Part shown: piece by piece, positions 6,648 through 14,541 of the stretch
How the letters are laid out: every line of letters begins with the position of its first letter
How positions within the stretch are numbered: position 1 is the stretch's first letter
NCBI RefSeq assembly: GCF_900188375.1
Contig: NZ_FZOO01000001.1
Location: 1-64,000 of the forward strand
Source: Geodermatophilus pulveris
GTDB taxonomy: Bacteria > Actinomycetota > Actinomycetes > Mycobacteriales > Geodermatophilaceae
DNA length: 64,000 bases
Reading direction: 5' to 3'
Made by a program: the position numbers and the translations under genes
The notes under the pieces: generated by a model
The model's database searches: none
The model's input: only the letters and a program-made list of their open reading frames with translations
Told to the model about the DNA's origin: nothing

Positions 6648-8072
6648 TCAGGGCGCCGCCCGCGCGCCCGGCACCGGCACCCGCCGTCCGACCAGGGTGA
6701 CCGCGACGACGGCGGCCGCGCTGCCCGCACCGAGCAGGGCGACCGCGGTGAAGGCGCCGGGGGAGGGCGAGCCGGTCGCGCCCGTCCCGGCGGCGAGGAC
6801 CGCGACGGTGACCGTGCTGCCGACGGCCTGGCCCACCGACCGGGCGATCGAGTTCACCGCGTTGGCCACCCCCGTCTCCTCCGGGCGGACCGCGGCCACC
6901 ACCAGCGCCGGCAGCGCGGCGTACGCCACGGTCACCCACAGCTGGGTGAGCAGGCCCGCGGCCACCACCTGGGCCGGGCTGTCGCGCAGCACCGCGAACA
7001 GGCCGAACCCGGCCACCCCGCACACGGCACCGGCGCGCAGCGTGGTCAGCGCCCCGGCCCGCGCCACGACGCGCCCGGCGACCGGGCCGAGCAGGACGCC
7101 GGCCAGCCCGCCGGGCAGCAGGTAGACGAGGGCGGCCTCCAGCACCGAGGCGCCGAACCCGTAGCCGGCCGTCCCCGGCGGTGTCTGCACGTACTGCAGG
7201 ACGGCGAGGAAGGAGGTGAACAGGCCCACCCCGGTCACCAGCCCGGCCAGGTTGGGGACCACGACCCGCGGGTCGGCCAGCAGGGCCGGGCGGACCAGCG
7301 GCTCGGCCCGCCGCCGCTGCAACAGCACCCAGCCGGGCAGGACGAGCGCGGCCGCGGCCAGGCAGCCCAGCGTCCCCGGCGATGCCCACCCCCACGCGTT
7401 GCCCTGCGACACCGGCAGCAGCAGGAGCACCAGCCCGGCGGCCAGCACGGCGGCGCCGGTCCAGTCGACCCGCCCCGACCCGGTGGCCGGGCGGCGGGGC
7501 AGCAGCACGGCGGTCAGCACCAGGGTGACCACGCAGACGACCAGGCCGATCCAGAAGGGGCGGTGGTAGTCCGCGCCGTCCCGGGTGAGCACCCCGGCGG
7601 CCACCAGCCCGACGACGCCGCCCACCGCCAGCGTGCTGCTGACCACCGACATCGCCACGCCCAGCCGGGCCGCGGGCAGCTCCCGGCGCAGCACGCTGAT
7701 CGCCAGGGGGAACACGCCGTAGGAGGCGCCCTGGAGCACCCGGGCCACGAGCAGCAGCGGCAGCGAGGCGGTGACCAGGGCCAGCAGCGTGCCGACGGTC
7801 ATGACGGCGAGCACGCCGAGCAGCACCGGCCGCTCGCCCCAGGTGTCGCCGAGGCGGCCCAGCACCGGCGTCGCGACGGCGGCGGCCAGCAGGTTGGCCG
7901 TCAGCACCCAGCCGGCGGCGTTGGCCGAGACCCCGAGCTGCGCGGCGATCGCCGGCAGCAGCGGGACCACGAGGCTCTGCAGCAGCGACAGCGCCGTCGT
8001 CCCGAGCGCCAGGACGGCGACCAGCGCGCCCGGCCGCGGCGCCGGCCGCCCCGGGTCGGCGGCGCGGGACAC
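6648..8072 (-). CDS. MFS transporter, DHA2-type (14 TMS) drug exporter
   Basis: A 474-residue protein with about 14 hydrophobic helices. Motif A is GRLGDTWGERPVLL after the second helix, and the motif C region is VVSSTLAVGGVVGLVAAGVL in helix 5. The first helix LLQSLVVPLLPAIAAQLGVS is typical of the DHA2 proton-driven multidrug family. The GTG start gives no N-terminal extension. No dedicated regulator lies next to it; the divergent gene encodes a small membrane protein. The substrate cannot be told. Confidence 0.85.
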   Translation of the reverse strand: MSRAADPGRPAPRPGALVAVLALGTTALSLLQSLVVPLLPAIAAQLGVSANAAGWVLTANLLAAAVATPVLGRLGDTWGERPVLLGVLAVMTVGTLLALVTASLPLLLVARVLQGASYGVFPLAISVLRRELPAARLGVAMSVVSSTLAVGGVVGLVAAGVLTRDGADYHRPFWIGLVVCVVTLVLTAVLLPRRPATGSGRVDWTGAAVLAAGLVLLLLPVSQGNAWGWASPGTLGCLAAAALVLPGWVLLQRRRAEPLVRPALLADPRVVVPNLAGLVTGVGLFTSFLAVLQYVQTPPGTAGYGFGASVLEAALVYLLPGGLAGVLLGPVAGRVVARAGALTTLRAGAVCGVAGFGLFAVLRDSPAQVVAAGLLTQLWVTVAYAALPALVVAAVRPEETGVANAVNSIARSVGQAVGSTVTVAVLAAGTGATGSPSPGAFTAVALLGAGSAAAVVAVTLVGRRVPVPGARAAP

Positions 8073-8259
8073 CCGGCGATCAGACCACGGGCACCGACAC
8101 GCGGGTGCGGCCGCCCGTCGCCGTGGGTTCGCTCACACGCCACCCGGTGGACGCCCGGGGGGACGGTTGAGCAGCCACGCTGGTGGGCAGACCCGCTCCG
8201 ACGACGACGTGCCGCCAGGGCCCCGCCCGGTGGCGACATCCAGCACGGAGGAATGACTG

Positions 8260-8442
8260 ATGGTGCTGTGGCCGACCGTGACCCTCATCGGGTTCGTGGT
8301 CCTGACCGCACTCGTGATCGTGATGGGGACCTCCTCCACGGCACGCTACGAACGGGAGCAGCGCGCGGCGAAGGCCGTCCCGGCCTCCCCGGGCACCACC
8401 CGGACCACGACCGCCGAACCGGTGGGCGCCCGCGCCGCGTAG
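8260..8442 (+). CDS. Small single-span membrane protein, unknown
   Basis: A 60-residue protein with one N-terminal membrane helix (LWPTVTLIGFVVLTALVIVMG) and a charged, Ala/Thr-rich tail. GGAGG eight bases before the ATG and a strong hairpin just after the stop mark it as a genuine monocistronic gene. I do not recognise a family. Confidence 0.6.
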   Translation: MVLWPTVTLIGFVVLTALVIVMGTSSTARYEREQRAAKAVPASPGTTRTTTAEPVGARAA

Positions 8443-8460
8443 CGGGGGCCGATCCACGAC

Positions 8461-8499
8461 CCGCGCCCCGCGTCTCCCGTCCGGAGCCGCGGGGCGCGG
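8461..8499. terminator. Bidirectional stem-loop terminator
   Basis: A 12-bp perfect stem (CCGCGCCCCGCG with its complement) sits between the convergent small membrane gene and the acyl-CoA dehydrogenase gene. Confidence 0.7.
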
Positions 8500-8514
8500 T
8501 GCGTCCTGGGGTCG

Positions 8515-10323
8515 CTACAGCCAGGCCTGGTCGGTGTCCAGGACGGTGCGGTCCAGCGACTCCAGCAGGTCGAACTGGACGCGGGTGCGCGGCAGCTCCC
8601 ACCGCCAGAAGTAGCGGGCCGCGGCGCGCTTGCCCTCGGCGAAGGCGTCGGTGGAGCCCTCGCAGGCCAGCGCCTGCTCCAGCCACAGCCAGGCGACCAC
8701 GAGGTGGCCGGCGGCCTCCAGGTAGACGCTGGCGTTGGCCAGCGCGAGGTCCGGGTCGCCGGGACCCCACAGTGTCGCGGTCACCGAGCCCAGCCGGGCC
8801 ACCGCGGCGTCCAGGTCCGCGGCGAAGGACGCCCAGGGCGTGCCGGCGGCGCGCGCCGTCGTCGCGGTGATCGTCTCCCCGAGCAGCCGGAGCCCGGCGC
8901 CGCCCTGGGCGACCACCTTGCGGCCGAGCAGGTCCAGGGCCTGGATGCCGTTGGTGCCCTCGTGGATCGGGTTGAGCCGGTTGTCCCGGTAGAACTGCTC
9001 GACCGGGTAGTCGCGGGTGTACCCGTAGCCGCCGTGCACCTGGATCGCCAGGTCGTCGGCGACCGGGCCCCACTGGGACGGCCACGCCTTGGCGATCGGG
9101 GTGAGCGTGTCCAGCAGGAGGTGGGCGCGGGTGCGGTCGTCGGCGGTCTCCGCGGTCTGCTCCTCGTCGACCAGCCGCGCGCAGTACAGGCCCAGGGCCA
9201 GCCCGCCTTCCGCGTAGGACTTCGCCGCCAGCAGCATCCGCCGCACGTCGGGGTGCTCGACGATCGGCGTCGCCGGGGAGGCGGCGTCCGTGGGCGCCAT
9301 GGCCTTGGCGCCGGCCCGCCGCCCCTGGGTGCGGGTGCGGGCGTAGTCGAGGGCGTGCAGGTAGCCGGTGTAGCCGAGCACGGTCGCGCCCATGCCGACG
9401 CCGATCCGCGCCTCGTTCATCATGTGGAACATGTAGGACAGCCCGCGGTGCGGCTCGCCCACGAGGTACCCGACCGCGCCCGGCCGCCCGCCCGGGGTGT
9501 GCACGCCCTCGCCGAAGTTGAGCAGCGTGTTGGTCGTCCCCCGGTAGCCCATCTTGTGGTTCAGGCCGGCCAGCACGACGTCGTTGCGCTCGCCGAGCGA
9601 GCCGTCGGCGTCGACCAGGACCTTGGGCACGATGAACAGCGAGATGCCCTTCACCCCGGGCGGCCCGCCGGGGATCTTGGCCAGCACCAGGTGGACGATG
9701 TTCTCGGTCAGCTCGTGGTCGCCGCCGGAGATCCACATCTTGTTGCCGAACAGCCGGTACGTGCCGTCGTCCTGCGGGACGGCCTTCGTCGTGATGTCGG
9801 CCAGCGAGGAGCCGGCCTGCGGCTCCGACAGCGCCATCGTGCCGAACCAGCGGCCCTCGATCTCCGGGCGCACGTAGGTGTCGATCTGCTCCCGGCTGCC
9901 GTGGGCGAGCAGCAGCCGGGCATTGCCCATGGTGAGGAACGGGTAGGCCGACGTGCCGACGTTGGCCGCCTTGAACCAGGCGAACACCGCCTGCCCGACG
10001 ACGTGCGGCAGCTGCAGCCCGCCGTACTCCTCGTCGAACTCCCCGGCCATCAGCCCGGCCTCGACGAACACGTCGAGGGCCCGCTTCACCTCGGGCACCA
10101 TCACGACGCGGCCGTCGACCATGCGCGGCTCGTTCTCGTCGGCGGTGCGGTTGTGCGGGGCGAAGTGCTCGGTGGCGATCTGCTCGGCGAGGTCGAGCAC
10201 CGCGTCGAAGGTCTCCCGGGAGTGCTCGGCGTACCGCGGCCGCTTGACCAGCGACTCCACGTCCAGCCACTCGTGCAGCAGGAAGTCCAGGTCGCGGCGG
10301 GACAGGATCAGCGACGAGCGCAC
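8515..10323 (-). CDS. Acyl-CoA dehydrogenase, long FadE type (about 600 aa)
   Basis: A 602-residue flavoprotein that would catalyse the first oxidation of fatty acyl-CoA. The N-terminal extension precedes the middle domain, with FAD/substrate signatures (MALSEPQAGSSLADI, NKMWISGGDHELTEN). The C-terminal helical domain contains QVHGGYGYTRDYPVEQFYRD and NPIHEGTNGIQALDLLGRK, where the Glu of HEGTNG is the expected catalytic base in FadE5-like enzymes. A further 130 residues form the acyl-CoA dehydrogenase C-terminal extension of this long subfamily. The GTG start has GGAGG seven bases upstream. It is divergent from the SRPBCC gene. Confidence 0.92.
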   Translation of the reverse strand: MRSSLILSRRDLDFLLHEWLDVESLVKRPRYAEHSRETFDAVLDLAEQIATEHFAPHNRTADENEPRMVDGRVVMVPEVKRALDVFVEAGLMAGEFDEEYGGLQLPHVVGQAVFAWFKAANVGTSAYPFLTMGNARLLLAHGSREQIDTYVRPEIEGRWFGTMALSEPQAGSSLADITTKAVPQDDGTYRLFGNKMWISGGDHELTENIVHLVLAKIPGGPPGVKGISLFIVPKVLVDADGSLGERNDVVLAGLNHKMGYRGTTNTLLNFGEGVHTPGGRPGAVGYLVGEPHRGLSYMFHMMNEARIGVGMGATVLGYTGYLHALDYARTRTQGRRAGAKAMAPTDAASPATPIVEHPDVRRMLLAAKSYAEGGLALGLYCARLVDEEQTAETADDRTRAHLLLDTLTPIAKAWPSQWGPVADDLAIQVHGGYGYTRDYPVEQFYRDNRLNPIHEGTNGIQALDLLGRKVVAQGGAGLRLLGETITATTARAAGTPWASFAADLDAAVARLGSVTATLWGPGDPDLALANASVYLEAAGHLVVAWLWLEQALACEGSTDAFAEGKRAAARYFWRWELPRTRVQFDLLESLDRTVLDTDQAWL

Positions 10324-10431
10324 GACGGGCCTCCGGGGACGGCGGTGGGCGGGCGACCCGGCCACAGTAGGCCGGTTGCGGGCGGGGACGGCCGGGGTAG
10401 GGGCGGACGACTGACCCCTGGAGGACCCTCG

Positions 10432-10884
10432 ATGGCGAACTCGCTGCTCTCCCGCGCCGCCGACGCCGGCGGCGCCCTGCTCGGCCGGTTGCAGAGCGTG
10501 CGGCTGCCCGGCGTCGGCACCGCGTCGGCCAAGGACGACCCGGCCACCGCCGCCCGGCGGTGGCGCGCGGTCACGGTGCTCGCCGACCCCGGCCGGCTCA
10601 CCGAGCTGCCGGCCCCGCTGGCCGCGCTCGGCGACCGGGTGGAGACCCGGGTGATCCCCGCGCCCGGCGACAAGGGCACCGAGCTGGCCGCCCGGTACCG
10701 CGGGCCGGCCACCGACGAGGACATCGGCCGGCTGCGGCAGGCGCTGCGCGAGGCCAAGCAGCTGGTCGAGGTGGGCGAGGTGCTGCGGATGGACCCCCGC
10801 CCGCACGGCGAGCGGGCGCAGACCCCCGGCGGCCGGCTGCTGGACGGCGCGGTGGCGGCCTCGCGACGGGAGGGTGTGCTGTGA
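10432..10884 (+). CDS. SRPBCC-like protein coupled to an alcohol dehydrogenase
   Basis: A 150-residue protein. RRWRAVTVLADPGRLTELPAPL followed by GDRVETRVIPAPGDKGTELAARY, and the ending LRQALREAKQLVEVGEVLRMDP, match the shape of the cyclase/dehydrase SRPBCC family, though the fold is abbreviated. Its stop overlaps the GTG of the zinc-dependent dehydrogenase (GTGA), so the two are made together. GGAGG precedes the ATG. It may bind a hydrophobic ligand; the ligand is unknown. Confidence 0.65.
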   Translation: MANSLLSRAADAGGALLGRLQSVRLPGVGTASAKDDPATAARRWRAVTVLADPGRLTELPAPLAALGDRVETRVIPAPGDKGTELAARYRGPATDEDIGRLRQALREAKQLVEVGEVLRMDPRPHGERAQTPGGRLLDGAVAASRREGVL

Positions 10885-12056
10885 GGGCGGTGACCTGGAC
10901 CGGGATCAACCAGCTGTCCGTGGAGGACGTGCCCGAGCCGCAGCTGCTCAACGACCACGACGTCATCCTCAAGGTCACCCGCACCACCACGTGCGGGTCG
11001 GACCTGCACCTGCTGTCCGGCTACATCCCGTTCATGCGGGCCGGCGACGTCATCGGCCACGAGTTCATGGGCGAGGTCGTCGAGGTCGGCAAGGGCGTCC
11101 GCGACCGCAGGGTCGGCGACCGGGTCGTCGTCGCCTCGTTCGTGTCCTGCGGCGCCTGCTGGTACTGCCACCACGAGCTGTACTCGCTGTGCGACAACAG
11201 CAACCCCAACCCCGGGATCACCGAGGGCCTGTGGGGCCAGGCGATCGGCGGCTGCCTGGGCTACTCGCACGCCGTGGGCGGCTACGCCGGCAGCCACGCG
11301 GAGTACATGCGGGTGCCCTTCGCCGACGTCGGCAGCTTCGTCGTCCCCGACGGCGTCCCCGACGACCGCGCGCTGTTCGCCTCCGACGCCGCCTCCACCG
11401 CCTTCACCGGCGTCGACCTCGCCGGCGTGCAGCCCGGGGACACGGTGGCCGTCTGGGGCGCCGGCGCGGTCGGGCAGATGGCCGCCCGGCTGTCGTCGAT
11501 CGTGGGCGCCGAGCGGGTGTTCGTCGTCGACCGCTTCCCCGAGCGGCTGGCCCAGGCCCGGACCCACGCGGGCGCGGAGACCATCGACTACACCACCACC
11601 GACGTCGCCGCGGAGCTGCGCGAGCACACCGGCGGCCGCGGGCCGGACGTGTGCATCGAGGCCGTCGGGATGGAGGCGCACAGCCCCGGCCCGCAGGGCG
11701 CCTACGACGCGGTCAAGCAGCAGCTGCGACTGCAGACCGACCGGCCGTCGGCCGTCCGCGAGGCGATCATGGCCTGCCGCAAGGGGGGCAGTGTGTTCAC
11801 CCTCGGCGTCTTCGCCGCGATGGTGGACAAGTTCCCGCTCGGCGCGGTGATGAACAAGGGGCTGACCCTGCGCGGGGCCCAGGTGCACGGGCCGCGCTAC
11901 ATCCCGCGGCTGCTCGAGCTGATGGACCGCGGCGAGCTGGTCACCGAGCACCTGGCCACGCACGTGCTCCCGCTGGAGGAGGCCCCGCGCGGTTACGAGC
12001 TGTTCAAGGAGAAGGCCGACGGCTGCGTGCGGGCGGTGTTCACGCCGCACGGCTGA
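10881..12056 (+). CDS. Zinc-dependent alcohol dehydrogenase (MDR superfamily)
   Basis: A 391-residue MDR enzyme related to glutathione-dependent formaldehyde dehydrogenases. The catalytic zinc Cys is in TTTCGSDLHLLSGY and the GHEFMGEVVEVG motif carries the His-Glu pair. The structural-zinc cysteines lie in SCGACWYCHHELYSLCDN and the Rossmann GAGAVGQMAARL binds NAD(P). The long insert between sheets (EAHSPGPQGAYDAVKQQL) is typical of this subgroup. The start overlaps the SRPBCC gene. The substrate is unknown; aldehyde or secondary alcohol are possible. Confidence 0.9.
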   Translation: MRAVTWTGINQLSVEDVPEPQLLNDHDVILKVTRTTTCGSDLHLLSGYIPFMRAGDVIGHEFMGEVVEVGKGVRDRRVGDRVVVASFVSCGACWYCHHELYSLCDNSNPNPGITEGLWGQAIGGCLGYSHAVGGYAGSHAEYMRVPFADVGSFVVPDGVPDDRALFASDAASTAFTGVDLAGVQPGDTVAVWGAGAVGQMAARLSSIVGAERVFVVDRFPERLAQARTHAGAETIDYTTTDVAAELREHTGGRGPDVCIEAVGMEAHSPGPQGAYDAVKQQLRLQTDRPSAVREAIMACRKGGSVFTLGVFAAMVDKFPLGAVMNKGLTLRGAQVHGPRYIPRLLELMDRGELVTEHLATHVLPLEEAPRGYELFKEKADGCVRAVFTPHG

Positions 12057-12065
12057 CCGGGCGGG

Positions 12066-13835
12066 TCAGCGGGTCGCGGCGTCCCCGGGACGGCCGGCCG
12101 GGGGAGCGGTGGACGTCGGGGCGGCGGCGCCGACCGCCTGGCGCACCTGCTCGTCGGCGTCCTCGGCGTCCGGGGCGCCGGCGGTCTGCTCGGCGGCCTC
12201 CCGCGCCGCCTGGATGCCGGACTTGTCCGACAGCTCCAGCTGCGGCAGGAACAGGAACACGAGGAACCCGACCGCCGCCGCGGCCGCCGCGATGAGGAAC
12301 ACCAGGTCCAACGAGTCAGAGAACCCGACCTTGAACGGCAGGGCGAGGTACCCCGGGAGCTCCTGGATGAACGAGGTGTCCGACAGGGCCTCCCCGACCG
12401 GCAGCTGACCGCTCTGCGCGGCCTGGGCCACCCGCGGGTCACCGGCCGCCGCCGCCGCGACCGACTCCTCGATCTCCACCGGCAGCCGGCTGAACAGCAC
12501 CGAGAGCAGCGCGGCGGTGCCGACCGTGGCACCCATCTGGCGGAAGAAGGTCACCGAGGAGGTGGCCACGCCCAGCTGGCTCGGCGGCACGGCGTTCTGC
12601 ACCGCGAGGACGGCCGGCTGGAAGTTGAACCCGAGCCCCACCCCGAGCGCGACCATGAACGGCACGAGCACCCAGACCGAGGTCTCGGCGCCGACGACGA
12701 AGGACAGCGACAGCAGGGCCGCGGTCATCAGCGCGGTGCCGAGCAGCGGGAACACCCGGTACCGGCCGGTCCGCGAGATCCTGAGGCCCGAGCTCATCGC
12801 GCCGATCATGATGCCGAGCACCAGCGGGATCATCTGCAGCCCGGCGACGGTGGCGCTGGAGCCCTGCACGATCTGCAGGTACTGGGGGAGCAGCAGCAGG
12901 CCGCCGAACATGGCGGCGCCGACGACCACGCTGCCGAGGGTGGCGACGGTGAAGCTGCGGTTGCGGAACAGCCCCAGCGGCAGCAGCGCCTCCTCGCGGT
13001 AGGCCCGCTCGATCGCGACGAACAGCGCGAAGCCGAGGGCGCCGACGGCGTAGCAGAGCAGCGCGCGACCCGACGTCCAGCCCCACAGCCGGCCCTGCTC
13101 GGCGATGACCAGCAGCGGCACGACGAAGGTGACCAGCGCCAGCGCGCCCGGCCAGTCGACGCGGTGCTCGCGGCGCACGTGCGGCAGGTGCAGCACGCGG
13201 TAGACGGCGGCGAACGCCAGCGCGCCCAGCGGCACGTTGACGAGGAAGATCCAGCGCCAGCCGTCCAGCCCGAACAGCGAGCCCTGGCCGGCGAAGAACC
13301 CGCCGATGACCGGGCCCAGCACGCTGGACATGCCGAAGACGGCCATGAAGTAGCCCTGGTACCGGGAGCGCTGCCGCGGCGGCACGATGTCGCCGATGAT
13401 CGCCAGGGCCAGCGACATCAGCCCGCCGGCGCCGGCGCCCTGGACCGCCCGGTAGGCGGCCAGCTGGTACATCGAGTCGGCCAGGCCGCACAGCACCGAG
13501 CCGACGACGAACAGGGCGATCGCGAAGAGGTAGAACGGCCGGCGGCCGTAGATGTCCGACAGCTTCCCGTACAGCGGCGTGGAGATCGTCGAGGTGATGA
13601 GGAAGGCCGTGGTCGCCCAGACCTGCAGGTCGTAGCCCTGCAGGTCGTCGGCGATGGTGCGGATCGCCGTGGAGACGATGGTCTGGTCCAGGGCCGCGAG
13701 GAACATCGCGACCATCAGCCCGGCGACGATGGTGAGGATCTGCCGGTGGCTGAAGACGCCGTGCTCGTCGGGCTCCCGGGCCGCCGCGGCGGCGGCCCCG
13801 CGGTCGACCGCGGGCGTGCTGGTGCTGTGGCTCAT
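12066..13835 (-). CDS. MFS transporter, DHA2/EmrB-QacA family multidrug exporter
   Basis: A 589-residue, 14-helix exporter. Signatures are LAALDQTIVSTAIRTIADDL (helix 1, with the family Asp), GKLSDIYGRRPFYL (motif A) and FGMSSVLGPVIGGFF (motif C). The cytosolic C-terminal tail of about 60 residues is Ala/Asp-rich. Its ATG overlaps the stop of the MarR gene upstream (ATGA), so repressor and pump form one operon, with paired palindromes ahead of the MarR gene. Confidence 0.92.
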   Translation of the reverse strand: MSHSTSTPAVDRGAAAAAAREPDEHGVFSHRQILTIVAGLMVAMFLAALDQTIVSTAIRTIADDLQGYDLQVWATTAFLITSTISTPLYGKLSDIYGRRPFYLFAIALFVVGSVLCGLADSMYQLAAYRAVQGAGAGGLMSLALAIIGDIVPPRQRSRYQGYFMAVFGMSSVLGPVIGGFFAGQGSLFGLDGWRWIFLVNVPLGALAFAAVYRVLHLPHVRREHRVDWPGALALVTFVVPLLVIAEQGRLWGWTSGRALLCYAVGALGFALFVAIERAYREEALLPLGLFRNRSFTVATLGSVVVGAAMFGGLLLLPQYLQIVQGSSATVAGLQMIPLVLGIMIGAMSSGLRISRTGRYRVFPLLGTALMTAALLSLSFVVGAETSVWVLVPFMVALGVGLGFNFQPAVLAVQNAVPPSQLGVATSSVTFFRQMGATVGTAALLSVLFSRLPVEIEESVAAAAAGDPRVAQAAQSGQLPVGEALSDTSFIQELPGYLALPFKVGFSDSLDLVFLIAAAAAAVGFLVFLFLPQLELSDKSGIQAAREAAEQTAGAPDAEDADEQVRQAVGAAAPTSTAPPAGRPGDAATR

Positions 13836-14359
13836 GACTTCTCTCTGGGGGACGCGTCGACCGGCACGGTGTGCGGCTCGGCGGGGAGGGAGGCGGAGAG
13901 GTCGTCGAGGAGGCGACCGAAGAGGCGGGCCAGGGTGCCCAGGTCCGCGGCCGTCCACCCGGCGGTGGCCCGGGCCAGGTGCGCCTCCCGCTCGGCGCGG
14001 ACCTGCGCCATGGCCCGGCGGCCGGCGTCGGTGACGACCAGCCGGCTGGCCCGGCCGTCGGTCTCGTCGGCGACCCGGCGGACCAGGCCCTGCTCGATGA
14101 GTGCTGCGACGTGCCGGCTGACCGTCGACGGGTCGGCGTGCACGAGCTCGGCGAGCGCGCTCTGGCGCAGCGGCCCGACCCGCTCCAGGGGGAACAGCAG
14201 GGTCAGCGCCGCGCGGTCCCGCCCCTCGGCGGACGGGGAGCTCTTGAGCGCGTGCACCAGCCGGATGAAGCGCGGCAGCTGCTCGCCGAGGGTGCGCAGG
14301 TCGGTGAGGCGGTCGTCCCCGGGTGCCGCGGGGCCGGGCACGGGCGGGGGCGGCGGCAC
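13832..14359 (-). CDS. MarR family regulator of the downstream exporter
   Basis: A 175-residue winged-helix protein. A Pro-rich N-terminus leads into LRTLGEQLPRFIRLVHALKS and the wHTH: GPLRQSALAELVHADPSTVS, RHVAALIEQGLVRRVADETDGRASRL. The GTG at 14359 is preferred (GGAG five bases upstream). A TTG at 14425 in the same frame would put the start inside the twin palindromes, which are more likely promoter DNA. It probably represses its own operon with the DHA2 pump and responds to a toxic ligand. Confidence 0.8.
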   Translation of the reverse strand: MPPPPPVPGPAAPGDDRLTDLRTLGEQLPRFIRLVHALKSSPSAEGRDRAALTLLFPLERVGPLRQSALAELVHADPSTVSRHVAALIEQGLVRRVADETDGRASRLVVTDAGRRAMAQVRAEREAHLARATAGWTAADLGTLARLFGRLLDDLSASLPAEPHTVPVDASPREKS

Positions 14360-14400
14360 GGGCACTCCGGGGGGACGGCGGGACGGAACACGTGCAGCGT

Positions 14401-14433
14401 ACAACCGGTTGTGATGATCAAGCAACTAGTTGC
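14401..14433. promoter_or_regulatory. Twin operator palindromes upstream of the MarR-exporter operon
   Basis: Two perfect 12-bp palindromes, ACAACCGGTTGT (14401-14412) and GCAACTAGTTGC (14422-14433), have centres 21 bp apart, two helical turns. They share CAAC-NN-GTTG. This is the expected layout for two MarR dimers binding the same face of the promoter DNA. The hrpA gene starts about 110 bp away on the other strand. Confidence 0.65.
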
Positions 14434-14541
14434 ACGGCGCACGCAAGTGGCCCGGCACACGTCCGACGGCCGGCCGCCGGTGCGATCCTGGAGCGGCACC
14501 CGCACCCGCCGCCGCTTCGGCGCCCCGACCCGGGAGGACCC

